Shown one piece after another: positions 1 to 12,989 of a stretch of DNA of 64,000 bases (positions are counted from its first letter, which is position 1; each line of letters starts with the position of its first letter). Both the position numbers and the translations under genes were made by a program. Location of the stretch: positions 62,001 to 126,000 of the forward strand of contig JAMWET010003592.1 of the NCBI GenBank assembly GCA_024036415.1. Direction: 5' to 3'. The notes under the pieces are model-generated. The model did not search any database, was not told the DNA's origin, and was given only the letters and a program-made list of their open reading frames with translations. This DNA is from Prochilodus magdalenae (taxonomy: Eukaryota; Chordata; Actinopteri; Characiformes; Prochilodontidae).

Positions 1-3000
1 GAGAAAAAAGCCTTCCAGGAGATCCCTCTTCAACATTAGTAAACTTGATCTGGTGAGGAATATCTGTTCAGGGACCAATGATTCAGCAGGGAGAGCAGAC
101 ACATACAAGTGCACACACACACACGCTCACACCGTGTTTTAAAATCTCTCGCCAAACAGGATAAACAGATTATTGGCAGCTGCGCTGGGCTGTCAGGCTG
201 AATGATATACGTGTAGGAACACACATATGGACGGAGGCAGACCATCCTAAACCGGCTCCGAATCGACCTGAAGTGGCCTGTAATGCAGGTTGTGACTATT
301 TAACAAGGCCAGACCACAAACCTCACCATGTGAGAGAAGAGAGCCTTCACACACATAAACACACGCACTCATACCCAGTAGGGCTGTTTGTATATTGCTA
401 CATTGCAAAGGAGGCTGGATAAAAGACAAGGCGCTTGATAAGGGAAATAAAAAGCTGATCAAACCAGAGTTTCCGAAACTGCAGTTCAGGAGTGCCTAAA
501 GGATGCTGAGAAATGGGACTCGTAACAATCGTGCAAAAACCTGGTAGATCACCAAACCTGTACTGAAAGCTTTCAAGAGCTTTTATTCAAGAATGACAAC
601 AGGCTGACCACCCCAGGGTCCGGGGTCCTCAACATCACTGACTGCGTTTGGGATTACTTGGATGTCAAGGAACAGAATGTGTAACCAGCCTTTTAAGACT
701 GGAGGTGAGAACAGAACCTAAAACAATAATAAAGGCAAAGCGTGGACACCTATCGGAGAACCTTCTGCCTGTACACGGTCCTCATATCTTAATGAGCACA
801 CTTGATTGACATTTCTCAGTCCAGTATTTCCGTTCTGCTACTCCACTGAACACAATCATGCAGGAAAAGCAGGAAGAAAAGAATAAACCAGACTTTACAT
901 ATACAGGTGGTTTTATAGATTCCCCTGTGTTTATGTCTCACTATCCAGCTTGTCCAGCATTTCTCCGGCGACGTCCTGAAGAGGGTAAACCTCTTATTCC
1001 CTTTTCTGCTGGAAGTGTTTTTCCTGGATTGCTGGTTTGGCCAGTTGAACAGATGGATATATAGGCAAATTAACAACAGATAGATAGACAGCTACAGAGG
1101 TAGCTTGATAGCTCAGTAATGCTTAGCTTTAGCTTGGTGGTTAATGGGCTTTCCGACATGGACAGGGATAGATTTTAGAAGTTTTGCATCAGCCTTGTGA
1201 TTGGAAAGAGAACTGCTTATGTAAGTGCTACTCATGACAAGGCCTTTCCATGAGAATTTTGGTGGTTAGTGGACAATGGAATTTTGGATTGATTATGCTT
1301 ATTTCCAATGTTCATAAGCTGGCCAGTAGATGGCCAACAAGGACTGTGTTACGAGATGATGTCATGTAGTAACAGAGAAAAGGGTTGGAATTCCAAAACA
1401 GGCCATTTCAGACACCTGAGATGAGTGACATTTGTGGTTTCTCCGTCTTGTTTGTACTTTGGGATTAATAACTTCGCAGACCATTTAGATGCACCACAAA
1501 CTAAAAGAAAGGAAAATCAGAAAAGCATAATAGGTCCCCTATTATGTTGGTACTGCTTTATCACATGGCCTCATGGTATGTTGCACTGAGGTATTGTGGG
1601 CTACTTTGTTTACAGTACTCAATACTATGTACTAGAAGATGTAATTTGTCACAGGGCTTGTTTCAGTGTTGGCACAGGGCTAATTTGTGATCAGTACTGC
1701 AGAAGCTGATACTGGAATAAGAATTCATGAATAAACTGCATATTGTGCAGTTCTGCTTCACCTATACACAAACCTATTATCCTGTCTGCCCTGAAGCACA
1801 TTTTAGCACATCATTGAAGCCGTGTCTGGCCAGCTCCATCTCAGCCCAAGTGAAGCCAAGATGGAGAGGAAAGGCCAAAAAGGGTCGAATATTTGCTGGC
1901 TGTTTCCAGATTATTAGAAATTTCCGAGAGGCCGAGGCTCGCGACGAGCCGTTCAGGGGCCTGTAGCTTTCACTGACAGTCAGGAGTTTACCAGATGCAG
2001 CTGGTGCACAATGGACATCTGAAGGCCTTGGCCACTCTGTAAAAAAACACTAAAATACCTCGAATCGAAACGCCTTGTGCATTTTATAAGTAATAAATAT
2101 GAGCCGGTCCATACTTTATAGACAGAAGGTAAGATAAATTAAACTGACTGCTCCTCGTTGTCGAGTCCTTCTCATGCTGAGTTAGGTCTGACACGCTGAT
2201 TCCAGAAGAAAGGTTATGTAGCACCTGCTCTGAGGAGCCAACAATCAGCAAAGCTGCAATACCTCACACAATATTGTGCCCAGTGGAATACTGGCGGTTT
2301 AACCTACACAGCAGGCACGGCAGCGTGGCGCTTTCTGGCCAAATGCACAAAAGCAACACTGACTGAAGAACGAAAAAGAAACATAAACATTTGATTTTCA
2401 ACAGACAATCAAGAGAGACCATATATACCCATACAGTTTCGCACCCTCATAACCAGATCATTTACATATCAGTGTCAGAGTAGACAAACTGACAAACACA
2501 GGAAGTCATTTAAGTCAATAACTATAACAAAGCGGTTTGAATGCCCATCGGCTGCTACATTATACCCCTACCTGCTTCTTCCTGATTCTCCTATTCAGAT
2601 GCTCCTCTGTGTTTAGTGTGTTAGGAGTTTGAACAGTTGCAAAACAGTCTATGCAAGTGAAAATGAGCCACACCTCCTGTATAAAAACACACTTCTGCCA
2701 TTTTTAATGCTCTTTCAATATTTTAATGCTTTTAATTATTGTTAATTTGCTAAGTTTAACATAACACATGAAATGGGACATGTGCAAAAGTTCAACCTTA
2801 TTTCCATTAAGAAAATCAAGAAAATGTGGAATTTCACCCGGGCTACATACAACTGCATACAGCTGGATCTAATTAACACTACTCACACAATGTGAGGGAC
2901 TGCCATCAACTAACAATCTGAAGGATCTTGATTATTGAGTTATGTTAGCTGTTAACTGACTTGTCTCTATAATATCTGTAAAGTTATTTGCTGCTTGCTT

Positions 3001-5338
3001 CCATACTTTTAGTCCATACTTTAGTGTATGATGTAGAACTGGGACTGGCAGCCCCACAATATGATATTACCACACACATTTTTGCAAGGATAGACAAAAA
3101 TGACGCTAATGTTTTAAAATGAAATCTGTATTCACCATTTTTGCTGTGAAACACTAATACCCCCAAAGGTGTTTTTATTCTGACCATTAAGTTTGTGTGT
3201 TTTAATTTTTATTATTTTTGATTGGAGTTTTCTTTTTTTTTAACTTGATTTACGTTACTGTTAAAGTTATTGTTTATTGATTATTGTCAATATTAGTGCC
3301 AGAGTTTTGGCCAGGTTTGTGTAAATTCTAAAACTTGGCACCACTTAAACTGTCTGAAAAAACATCTACATTAAAAAATGTTTGATCTCTGCAAGTCCAA
3401 AACATATTGTCTATATAATCTTCATATAGAACATATTCATTAAAGAAAAACTGAAAGTCATTTTGCAGATATAAATTCACAGTAAATTACTGGCTACTGA
3501 GGTACATTTTGTTTTTATTTTATTTTGAATAACTGTTGCTGAAAGTGTTTAGCTGCTTCAATTATATATATTGAATCAAAACAGAATTGTGCAACAGATA
3601 ATTCAACAGTGACTCAATAGTTAATATTTCCCAAAAGACTAAACAATACAGCAAATACTGTAATGAATACTGTAAAATGAATAATACAGCAGTAGCCTGG
3701 ACAGCCCTTGAACCTCTGTGTTTGGGGTAGTGATGTTATCCACTATACTATTCAACTGTTCTCACCATTAAACCCACTGACAGAAATCCTGGTTCCTGAT
3801 TGCCAGGAGAACAGAAAGACTTGTGTATTAAGTTAACAATGAGGACTGGTGTCCTATCTATCTATGTTATTATACTTCAGTCTTAAAATACAGGCACTGA
3901 CTAATCAAAATATTCACGTATTCCCCCCCCATTTCTAATATTAGGGTTGCAGCCCATGCAAAAGCAGATCACGGATTGTGTAATAGGTCAAACCGGAATA
4001 CGGTTGTAGTGTTCATAAAATGCTATGCTTATATTACTCTCTAGGCTCATCTTCCAAAACAACTGTTATCACTCTATCCATATGGACAAATGACCTCATC
4101 ATGCTACCCCAGCAGGAACACCTCACAAAACCTGGGTTCAACTGCAAGTTCAGCTCAAGTCTGGCTGCAATGTGCCCCACACCCCAAAGCCAGGTACTGG
4201 CCGGAGTACAAAGGACCCTGCAGCCCAAAGCCAGCTCCGGAACATTCTGTGCCCAGGACACCTACTTTAACAGGCAGGCCTCCTTGAAAAGTCATTTCAA
4301 GCCACAGCAGGGCTAACTATACTCACAACCCATTACCATTATAAACCTCAAACACATGAACAGCCCATCTTGGGCGGAAAAATACAAGCTAAAATTATTG
4401 CGTGCGGAATTTGCGACGACGATGTCATCATTAAGAATAGCGCCGTGGTGGACAGCCACGAGCCGTCCACTTTAGGCCCACTTACTAACACAGAACCTGT
4501 TCTGGTGATGACACAGGGACAAGGGGTCAATCTGCAGAGAAGCTACAACGTGCACATGTACTAAAGTGATATGCCTCCCCCTTGCCCTACATGCAGTCGA
4601 TCAGCCGGGACACACTAGGTACCCACTGTTTGTTTCTTTAGTTTTGAATTAAAACAATAAAGGCCAATATGATGGCAGCACTCTCTAGCATTGCACAAGC
4701 TGAGCTTTACCCACTATATATTTGCATTATTTGCAGTCTAACACAACTCACACATTATTTTGTATTGCAGTTTACGCCTCCAAATGAATTTGTTTATTTG
4801 AAACAGTTTTTTTTGTGTTGTATTTTTGTTCTTGGATCATTAAACAAAACCTGTTTCAGAGTCAGAGTTCAAAGCCCACTTTGGAATTTCCACTGGAATT
4901 TCTTTAAATTATAATTCTTTTATTCTGACCCCAAAACTTCAATATGTGTATCATATCATTCTGCTCCAAAATATGTGGGGGTGTGGCCAAAATAAGGCTC
5001 CGCCTACAAACTCAAACTCTTCTTGTTGCAGAAGGTACTTAATTAAAAACATTAAATATACTTCATAAAAATTAGAATGAAAAAACTGTGTGAACTTAAG
5101 ATTTTTCTAGTCTTACAGAGCCAGTAGTAATCTCACACTGGGAATATCTGGTGCACAAACATTGAGAATTTTTATCCTATGTGTTTTTATGCTAAATGTG
5201 ATTTAAGCTAAATTAATTTTAAAGACTGCATGTAAGCTAACTGTAGTGAGTTTGTTATGCTAGCTAGATTGCTTACGTCATCGATTATATTCCTTATGAT
5301 ATCACATCTGGCCCAGGAAGAAAACTAATTGGGGGGTT

Positions 5339-5411
<73 letters not shown>

Positions 5412-7690
5412 AGAAGGCCTATTTCCTGCTATTGTTGTTATCATGTAACCTACTTTACTTTCACCTACATTATTTTCTGAGCTCAATCTCTAGTAATAAA
5501 AAAACATAGGAAACTCATATGGAAGGTTTGAGGTTTGGTTAGCATGCTCATAGTGTTTATGTAGCTAAGCTGAAGTTGTAGTTGTAGCTGTTTTAAATAC
5601 TATCTATAAAAATGGATGAAATTCACATTTCTGTAAAGTTCAGCCAAGTATGAATGGATTCAGGCAGTTTGCATAATGCTAATTAGTCAGCCTTCCATTA
5701 CTTATTAGTAAGCCTATAGCACCCCTATTATCCTGCTCCTAGTGTGACAATACACAAATCAACAGCTAGAAAACAAGACAAGAAGCAGCAGAAGCTGGAG
5801 TAAGGTGGACAGTCGTTGCTGTTGTCTGTTGCCTTCAAGCCATAACTTTGTAAAACTGAAATATACAAACGGAGTGCTTATGAAACACTGTTCACAGCAT
5901 ATGAGCACAAATAAAACATTTCCCTCAGAGTGTGCTCAACAATCTGTATAACAAGATAATATAAATGACTAAATATAAAAACTTACAGGCAATGATGTCC
6001 AAGACACAAACAAGCAAGAAGCTAACAGCTGAGGTAACTTGTTGAAAACAAGATGGCTGACCTGACGGAATCACCTGACTCTTTTTAACCAATAATATCA
6101 GAGCTTATAAGAACAGGAAAAGTGTTGCCATGTCCAAATCAACCACAAGGGGCACTCAATTACTACAACATTAACCAAATTTAAATCTGAAAAGAGCATA
6201 ACACCTACCGCACCACTGCAGTACTAAACTTTGGATATGAAGCATGTGATAAAATGCAGTAACATAGTTCAGAGTTGATCACCATGACTCCAGAGAGGTC
6301 CATCTCACTTCAACTTTATTATGCACTAGCCTTGTAGCTGTGGGCGAATAATAAGAGTGTCTTAGAGCTTGTAACATTTAGCTTGTCAATGGTGATTCAG
6401 TTTTCTGAAATCTTTCCTCCAGACCTCCTTTGAGTTTGTAAGGCCCATGGAAACATGTTTATGTAGCCTAGACGCTAAAAACGACTCCGAAGACATGCTG
6501 CTTCTCTCCAAAGCATGCAACATGTAAAAATAATTATTTTACACAATGATCTCGTGTTTGAGTACAATTATGCTCGCTGCTGGCAAAAGCCCCAGTAAAT
6601 GCCATCATAAAAAAAAATCACACCGCACAAAATGATCTTTACAATGTTTGCATGTGTGCTGTTCATTAAACACAAACGTTTGGCTTTTAGGCAAGTTCCT
6701 CAGAACATAACAGAACACTCAAAGCAATGTTACCTCTCGTCCGTTTTACGACTTTTCAAACCTAGTGAACGATAACCCACCCCAAGGCTAATCGACTAAG
6801 CAGAGAGAACGGAGGGCGATGATGAAGGGTCCAAATTCACAGCCGCCTGCAGAGGACGGCTGAGGAATTGCTCGCTATGCGTGCAAGCAAATATTAGTAT
6901 TGGCGTGTCGGGCAGGCAACATTAGGAAAGAGACAGCACATGCTGTAAGACTGCCATTATCCTAATGTAGAGGTGCGTGGGCCTACATACACACACTAGG
7001 AGCACTCTCTTTCCAGCTGTTGTAATACTCTCCACTGTGGATCATATAAGGCCAGCATCGTCTCCAGATGATCAGATCACTTCTCCTAGCCTGAGGACTA
7101 CATAACACATGCAAGGTCCAAGTTGTGTTTACCAGCATCTAAATTTGGAAATACCTTGCAGAACACTTGGTGAAATTGCGCTACGAATCGAAAGCACTCC
7201 ATGACTCGATCGCCATAAACAGGATACTGTTTGTGCCATTGTAACGGGCATGAAGGTGAAATATGCCAGAGAACTGTGTGTACGCTGGCAATAAGGCAAA
7301 GGGTTTTTTGTCCATGTGTAAACCAGATGCCCCAATATCAAAGGCCTCAGCAGGCCTCCTCAGCAATGCTATAACCACTGTAATGCTAGTAATGAAGACA
7401 TGTTAAAAATCCAGCGAAGGAAAAGTAACGTTTACACGTTTCCCCTTCCTCCAAGTGTTTCAAAGGTTTGTCTGAGGTTTGCTACAAGCTAAAAGCTGAT
7501 AATGCACCAGTTAACACTGTAAATCCTTACGCCACAGTTGGTGAGTGATCTTATAGTCCTGTTTAGGTCGTTTCTGACACTGTATGAGATACTGTTATCT
7601 GCTAACCCAGTTCCATAAAAGATGGAATTATTTAGAGGAAAGAAAAAGAGAAAATATTAAACTGAGAGCACACATCAGGGATATTTCCTA
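1..7690. other. Left flank with no recognised gene
   Basis: I see no exon here that I can assign to a protein family. The short open frames are not conserved-looking and lie in AT-rich DNA. The stretch holds a GA microsatellite at about 5342-5410. It also has a few GC-richer islands (about 4130-4550 and 6720-6960) that could be conserved non-coding elements or old repeats. Because snx19 is read leftwards and its last exons were not found, part of this stretch may be snx19 intron or 3' flank; that is inference. Confidence 0.5.
5342..5410. repeat. (GA)n microsatellite
   Basis: An almost pure run of GA dinucleotides, interrupted once by TGTG near 5373 and once by ATAG near 5405. Confidence 0.95.
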
Positions 7691-7696
7691 GTTTAC

Positions 7697-8465
7697 CCTG
7701 TCATTCATACATTCAACCTAAACCGCTTATACTGCTGGGTCGCGGAGAGGCTGGGCCCTATCATAAACACAATGGGCAGTAGGCAGGAAAAACCCATGAC
7801 AGGCTGCCAGTCTATCACATGGAAGACATACAGGGGTTGGACAATGAAACCGAAACACCTGTCATTTTAGTGTGGGAGGTCTCATGGCTAAATTGGACCA
7901 GCCTGGTGGCCAATCTTCATTAATTGCACATTGCACCAGTAAGAGCAGAGTGTGAAGGTTCAGTTAGCAGGTAAGAGCACAGTTCTGCTCAAAATACTGC
8001 AATGCACACAGCATTATGGGTGACATACCAGAGTTCAAAAGAGGACAAACCGTTGGTGCACGTCTTGCTGGCGCATCTGTGACCAAGACAGCAAGTCTTT
8101 GTGATGTATCAAGAGCCACGGTATCCAGGGTAATGTCAGCATACCACCAAGAAGGACGAACCTCCACCAGCATCACGTAGTGACCTGGCCACTATCCTGC
8201 AAGAAGAATGGCTTAAAATCCCTCTGACCACTGTGCAGGACGCAGTATATGTCATTCCCAAGACGCACTGATGCTGTATTGGCCGCAAAAGGAGGCCCTA
8301 CACCATACTAATGAATGATTGTGGTCTAAAACCAGGTGTTTCAGTTTCATTGTCCAACCCCTGTAGAGCCATGCACTCTCACACCTAGGAGCAAATCGGT
8401 ATCTCCAACTCACCTGACTGCCTGGGTTTGGACTGTGGGAGGAAACCCACACAGATACAGGAAGA
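7697..8465. repeat. Interspersed repeat split by a Tc1-derived insertion
   Basis: The left part (7697-7830) and right part (8364-8465) read as one dispersed fish repeat: a left half with the words 'ccgcttatac' and 'ggtcgcggagaggctgg', and a right half ending in 'ggactgtgggaggaaaccca'. The two halves join cleanly once the element at 7831-8363 is removed. I recognise this as a common dispersed repeat of fish genomes but do not know its class name. Assignment is from memory of the family, not from a search. Confidence 0.6.
7831..8363 (+). mobile_element. Internally deleted Tc1/mariner element, copy 1
   Basis: The element starts CAGGGGTTGGACAATGAAAC and ends with the inverted complement of that motif, and both ends are flanked by the dinucleotide TA, the target site of Tc1/mariner transposases. 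It is 533 bp, too short for a full transposase gene. Inside, 8016-8180 is a 54-codon open frame on the plus strand containing motifs typical of the Tc1 transposase N-terminal helix-turn-helix (GARLAGASVTKTA, then VSRATVSRVMSAY), followed by a stop. The catalytic DDE part is missing. It is inserted inside the older repeat at 7697-8465. Confidence 0.85.
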
Positions 8466-9180
8466 ACAATCCTGGTTGTCATCTTTAACGATTTTTGTGA
8501 ATATATACCTGGTGACACATTCCAAAAACGTTGGAATATTGGCAATGCAAGACTGGGAAGTTTATGGAATGATCCAAAACACCTGTTTTGGAATTTCCCA
8601 CAGGTGAGCAGGGGCACATTCAACCTCAAAATGTAGGGTGCTGTTCGGCCACAGTGTCTGGGGTGAATGGCATGTTTCATCAAAACAGTGTGCAGCAGCC
8701 CGTCTTATCATTTGCTAAGTATTACAGAGATGCTGTGTAGTCAGAGACAATGTGTATATGGACCTTGCCATACTATAAAGGGAGCACACAATGGATTTTA
8801 ATGAAGCTCTTAAAAAAGTGAAGCCACTGTAGCCTGTCTGTCAGAGCCGATGCACGTGGAGAGTAAAACAATAGTGAGTTTATTTGGGGAATACTGGAAG
8901 GATGGTTGTAGTCACAGGCAGGGTCAGAACCGTAAAGGAAAAACAAAAAGATAAAACGACAGAGCAAAATCGAAGTCAAAAAGGCAAAGGAAGGGCTGAA
9001 CGCTCAAAGATGCAATAGATGAATAACAATACCTTGCTAAGAAGCAGAGCAAACAGGAGAGCACAAATACACCGGTGAAGGTAATATTCTGGTGACGGAG
9101 ATCCACTAGGGGATTCTGGGGAACGTAGTTCCCAGGCGTAATGGACTCCTGACACTGGCATAGACATCAGTCGAAAATGT
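8466..9180. repeat. Probable dispersed repeats, unclassified
   Basis: Two blocks look like old fish repeats by wording, not by structure: about 8500-8640 (repeated 'ttggaat' words and 'tttcccacaggtgagcagg') and about 8870-9150 (runs of short A-rich words ending in 'gggaacgtagttcccagg'). No intact termini or coding sequence were identified, so the class is unknown. Confidence 0.4.
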
Positions 9181-10600
9181 TAGGAGATGTTTCTCATAAG
9201 TGCTTTATTGAAAATGTCTTCTAACTTCAAAAATCCTGTAAATCATTTTTGTTATCAAAAATGGTCCTATCAGCTGCAGTAGTTGCAAAACACAGGGGTT
9301 TGATGCATCACTGTTACCAACAGAAAAGTGCAAATCCAGCGCCAGTCATGGTATGGTATGTAAAGGCACCATTAATGCTGAGGGGCATTTGTGCATTTCA
9401 TGGTGAATGGACCTACAGAAATGGCCTATTGACTTCCATTGACTTCCAAACCAATTGGATGGCGAAAATAAGCTGCCATCTAGACAACATCTTTTTCAGA
9501 GACATCATTGTTTGTTTCATTTTGTGTCCAGGAATGGGATTATTTTTTCCTGGACAGGCAACCAAAATCTGGTCAGTCAGGGGAAATAGGCGGGTTATAC
9601 CGTACATTTCAGCACACATGTAAAATATCTGACTACGTGAAAATTGCTGTAAATTAGGTTCTTCATCAAACTATTCCCTCAATCAGTCTGGGCACCACAC
9701 ATAAATACTGGCTGACCTCTGGGCCCTTTCATTTTTGTACAAAGTTATCATCATATAGTAATAAGCTCACTCAAACAGCAAGCGCTCTATGACACCTTGC
9801 ATGTGTGTGGCTGTAAGGAATGACGCAAGGCTGTCAAATCCTGAAGCGAGGCAGCCGATTAGTTTATTGGCCGGTCATCCCGCTCATTCCTCGTCTTGAC
9901 CCCTAGGTTTTTTCAAATTGGGCCCTGCGCCACACTTACGTGCGAGGCCCTGCTTTGTGAGCTTCCAGGACCCGTTTCCCTCCAACTCTGTCCACAGACA
10001 CCCGCAGCTACACAGTAATGAATGATAACTACAGTCAATCTGTGGCCAAAAACAACAGCGCCGCCGACGCAGTGAAGCTCGATTAAACGCTACATTGCAT
10101 AATTTTCCACTTTCCTCTCACAGACACAGTTGTGCATGCGGTTCTGTTCATGTGCAAGGCCTAATTTTCCTCATAAACAGGTTCAATAAAAAGGGCCTGT
10201 TCTGAATGACAAAACAAGCTGACCGTTTGCAAGGAGCATTCTCAGCAGGTGTGCTGGACACACTTCACAACATCTCCATTATATAGGACATAAACCAGAT
10301 GCGGGGGATCGTTATGACTGGCAAGCAATTTAACTACCTTAATTAATACCAACTTGTTAAACTCCAGGCTTATTCTTCACTTTTTACAATATCTTATTTT
10401 GTAACAACAACAACAACAAAAAACTAAATCAGTAATTACATTTAAATCAGTACATACGTTACACTATATGCAAGAGTTGGGACTCGTGTGATTTTAATAA
10501 ATTCTTTCCCATCTGATATAAAGTTTTATGCAATGTGTTTAAAGTCTGAAAACATTTCACCGAATGTAATTTCAGATGTTTCTTGAGTCACCCATGTAAA
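9181..10600. other. No gene seen; possible conserved non-coding block
   Basis: There is no supported coding sequence. The stretch 9840-10100 is richer in GC and CpG than its surroundings and carries no recognisable protein motif in any frame. It could be a regulatory element or an old repeat. Confidence 0.4.
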
Positions 10601-11500
10601 GTTATGGAATGTCTTCAGAGAAAAATACCGGCCATCCATTCAACCTAATGAGGAATCTCAACACTGATCGACAAGCCACAGTCATGACAGAAAATAGACA
10701 AACCTGTTCCAACTGGTTGTTAGACATAGAAGCGCAGTGCAGACACCATCACCAATGCATGTTCAACCTGTATGCAGACCAAATCCTAAGAGAAGCTGGA
10801 TTGGAGGAATATGATCAAGGAAACAGGATGACCTATGACATGCAGATGATATGACGCAATGGGAAATTTAAAAGGACCTGAAGGCCCCTGTACAAAAGAA
10901 TAGAGTAGAACGATGGGATTTCTGCTCTGGATGCAGATGACAAACGTTAGGATGACAGGAAAGACTGCCAACATTCCCACTGATGGAGAACATGTGATAA
11001 TGGTGGACAGTGTTTCTTATTCTGATTATTTTTTAACAATAGAGGATCTAGAATCTTGTGACATAGATGGGCACTGAACAGAACAAGGACAAAGTTTTTC
11101 AATGCAACAGTATGTCTCAAGATCACACCTGACCGGCCTGTGGCTTTCTCAGTTCTTGATGGACATAAGAACTGGACAGTAAACAAATGAGAAAAGATCA
11201 TGACACCGATCTTTGGTTCTGGCAAAGAAAGGGCTCACTTTACTCAAAGCCTTGATGTCTTATTTGGACATTGTCTGACAAGATCACTTATGTGGAAATG
11301 ACCATAATGTCTGGAACATATAAAGGTGAAAGAGGAAGAAGACAATCAGCAACAAGATGGATGAAGCAACCAGAGGATTCGAGAACCAGCTGTACCGAGG
11401 CCTGAAGATCCAAACAGAAGACATCATATTCTGGAGGAACACTATTCATATGATGCCAGGAATGAACTCGACAGCACTCAGTAATAATAATCTGCAACCG
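10600..11500 (+). mobile_element. Degenerate non-LTR retrotransposon (RTE/BovB-like) fragment
   Basis: The plus-strand frame at 10609-10854 contains FNLYADQILREAGLEEYDQG, which matches the reverse-transcriptase segment of RTE/BovB-like LINEs just before the catalytic YADD box. That box itself is not readable here because the frame is broken. Downstream, broken frames up to about 11500 keep spaced resemblance to the same family's C-terminal half (for example KMDEATRGFENQ near 11360). Several stops and frame changes mean it is dead. Family assignment is from motif recognition. Confidence 0.65.
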
Positions 11501-11859
11501 GTTTGTAATATCGGCTATAATAATTCCAAATATTTGAATGTAATGTATGCTGACACCAAGGGATGGTGTTTTGTAAAATCATTTCTTGTACCTCACTGAA
11601 ACAAGCAGAGCAATTCTTTTGGAGGTGTGGATCCTAAACCTCTAGTGGACACATATGTGTTTGTAAGTAGAAGAGTAGATGTTCTGTTATGGTATAAATG
11701 TGTATGTTATATAAGTATATAATAACCATACCAGCTTACTGGACAATTAGTCACCCTGCGTGTTTACGGTGGCAGTAGCTTTAGGCTCCTGCAGATGGCG
11801 CTGCATGAGAATGATGGGTCTATAAACACCTGCTGATGTTAATGACGGCATTCCGGAAG

Positions 11860-12150
11860 CTGTAAGACTTTTAAATGCCACTTAGCGGAACCACTGCACT
11901 GACACTTTGACAACACTAGTCACTTTAAATACACTCTGCTGCTACCTTCTCCATTTACTGCTGCTCTTCTCTCTGTATTTTATTTTCATTTTATTTTCAT
12001 TTTCATTTTTACATATATTTTTATATATTTATGTATATTTTATGTATTTAGGTTTTGCTGTCTGGGTAAAACTGGGTCCTTGGGCACCACAATTTCATTC
12101 CACCCCATGTACCACATGTGATGCGAATGACAATAAAGTGTCCTTGAATC
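11860..12150 (+). mobile_element. LINE 3' tail
   Basis: The block runs through an AT-rich stretch and ends 'gcgaatgacaataaagtgtc' followed by two short tail repeats (CCTTGAAT). This 'aatgacaataaag' ending is characteristic of 3' untranslated tails of fish LINEs. No coding sequence is attached. Confidence 0.6.
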
Positions 12151-12151
12151 C

Positions 12152-12460
12152 TTGAATGACTGGGAAATTCCAGTGATTGCATTTGGGCCTGCCAAAGGCC
12201 ATAGTGTGAAAGAGGTAGCTGGATTTACAGATGTATGGAAGTGTACAGTCTTCCAGAAGTGGCACAAATCCCAGTCTACTGGAAATTCTCCTCAGAATTG
12301 TGCAGGGAAGACATCCACCAAATTTGTCTCAACTGCACAATGCTTTGATGCAAGAGTGGATGCACACAGAAGTGGCCTACATCCAGAAACGTGTCCAGTC
12401 CATGCCACATCAAATCAAAGCTGTTATTTATGCTCATGGAGGTTTTACATGTTATTAGGT
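12152..12460 (+). pseudogene. Tc1-like transposase remnant
   Basis: Frame 12152-12484 starts with a helix-turn-helix-like segment (KGHSVKEVAGF). An overlapping frame ending at 12458 carries QKRVQSMPHQIKAVIYAHGG and a stop six residues after HGG, matching the C-terminal end of Tc1-like transposases (family pattern: two or three hydrophobic helices then a G-G-x-T-x-Y ending). The frame changes between the two parts and the catalytic region is missing, so this is an internally deleted dead copy. Confidence 0.65.
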
Positions 12461-12463
12461 ACG

Positions 12464-12865
12464 TGTCAGTCACAGGAGACTTAATTTTTGTCTAGTGAGC
12501 TTATATAACCATATACAGAGTGAAAAATAATAACTGTTGATGTCTATGGGTTAAGGGGTTCAAATAGAAAGATTATCCTTTCGCTGGTCGGATGTGTATG
12601 TCAGTAAAGCACGGTAGTAACACATACAGGTACTTGTTCCATAGAAAATCAAACATTTTGAACATCAGGCTTAACATTAAAACCACCTCCTTATAACAAA
12701 GTATGCAGAGAAACATGGACTATAGTCTGTAATTGTAGACCTACAAAGTCCTCCCATGTGTAAGTGGAGCTGATGGATAAGGAAAATGGATAAGGAGTGT
12801 AGATACACTGAGGTGGCTTTAATGCTATGACTGATTAGTGTGTTTGTGCATATGTGTGTTGGAAC
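12464..12865. other. Intronic or 3' region of snx19 with no exon seen
   Basis: AT-rich sequence directly downstream (minus sense) of the last recognised snx19 exon. No further nexin-domain exon was recognised here. Confidence 0.5.
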
Positions 12866-12989
12866 CTTTCTATGATAGTGCCGAACAGCAGGCGGATGGT
12901 CTTTTGGATGTTCTCAGTGCACAGCCAGCTCCACTGGTCCTTCATCAGTAGGCACAGGATATTTAACGCCACATCTGCCAGAGCTGTGT
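12866..12989 (-). CDS. snx19: snx19 exon: start of C-terminal nexin domain
   Basis: The exon encodes TALADVALNILCLLMKDQ followed by WSWLCTENIQKTIRLLFGT, matching the SNX19 C-terminal nexin domain. The acceptor on the minus strand is a GTGTGCAG at 12990 and the donor is AG/GTTCC at 12866. Its first two bases complete an Asp codon with the last base of the exon at 13634, and it ends two bases into an Arg codon. Too short and phase-shifted to show as a long open frame. Confidence 0.93.

Noticed and set aside
8252..8683. A 143-codon minus-strand frame
   Set aside because: It runs from a Tc1-derived element across the end of the outer repeat into another dispersed repeat, so it is a chance frame over repeats.
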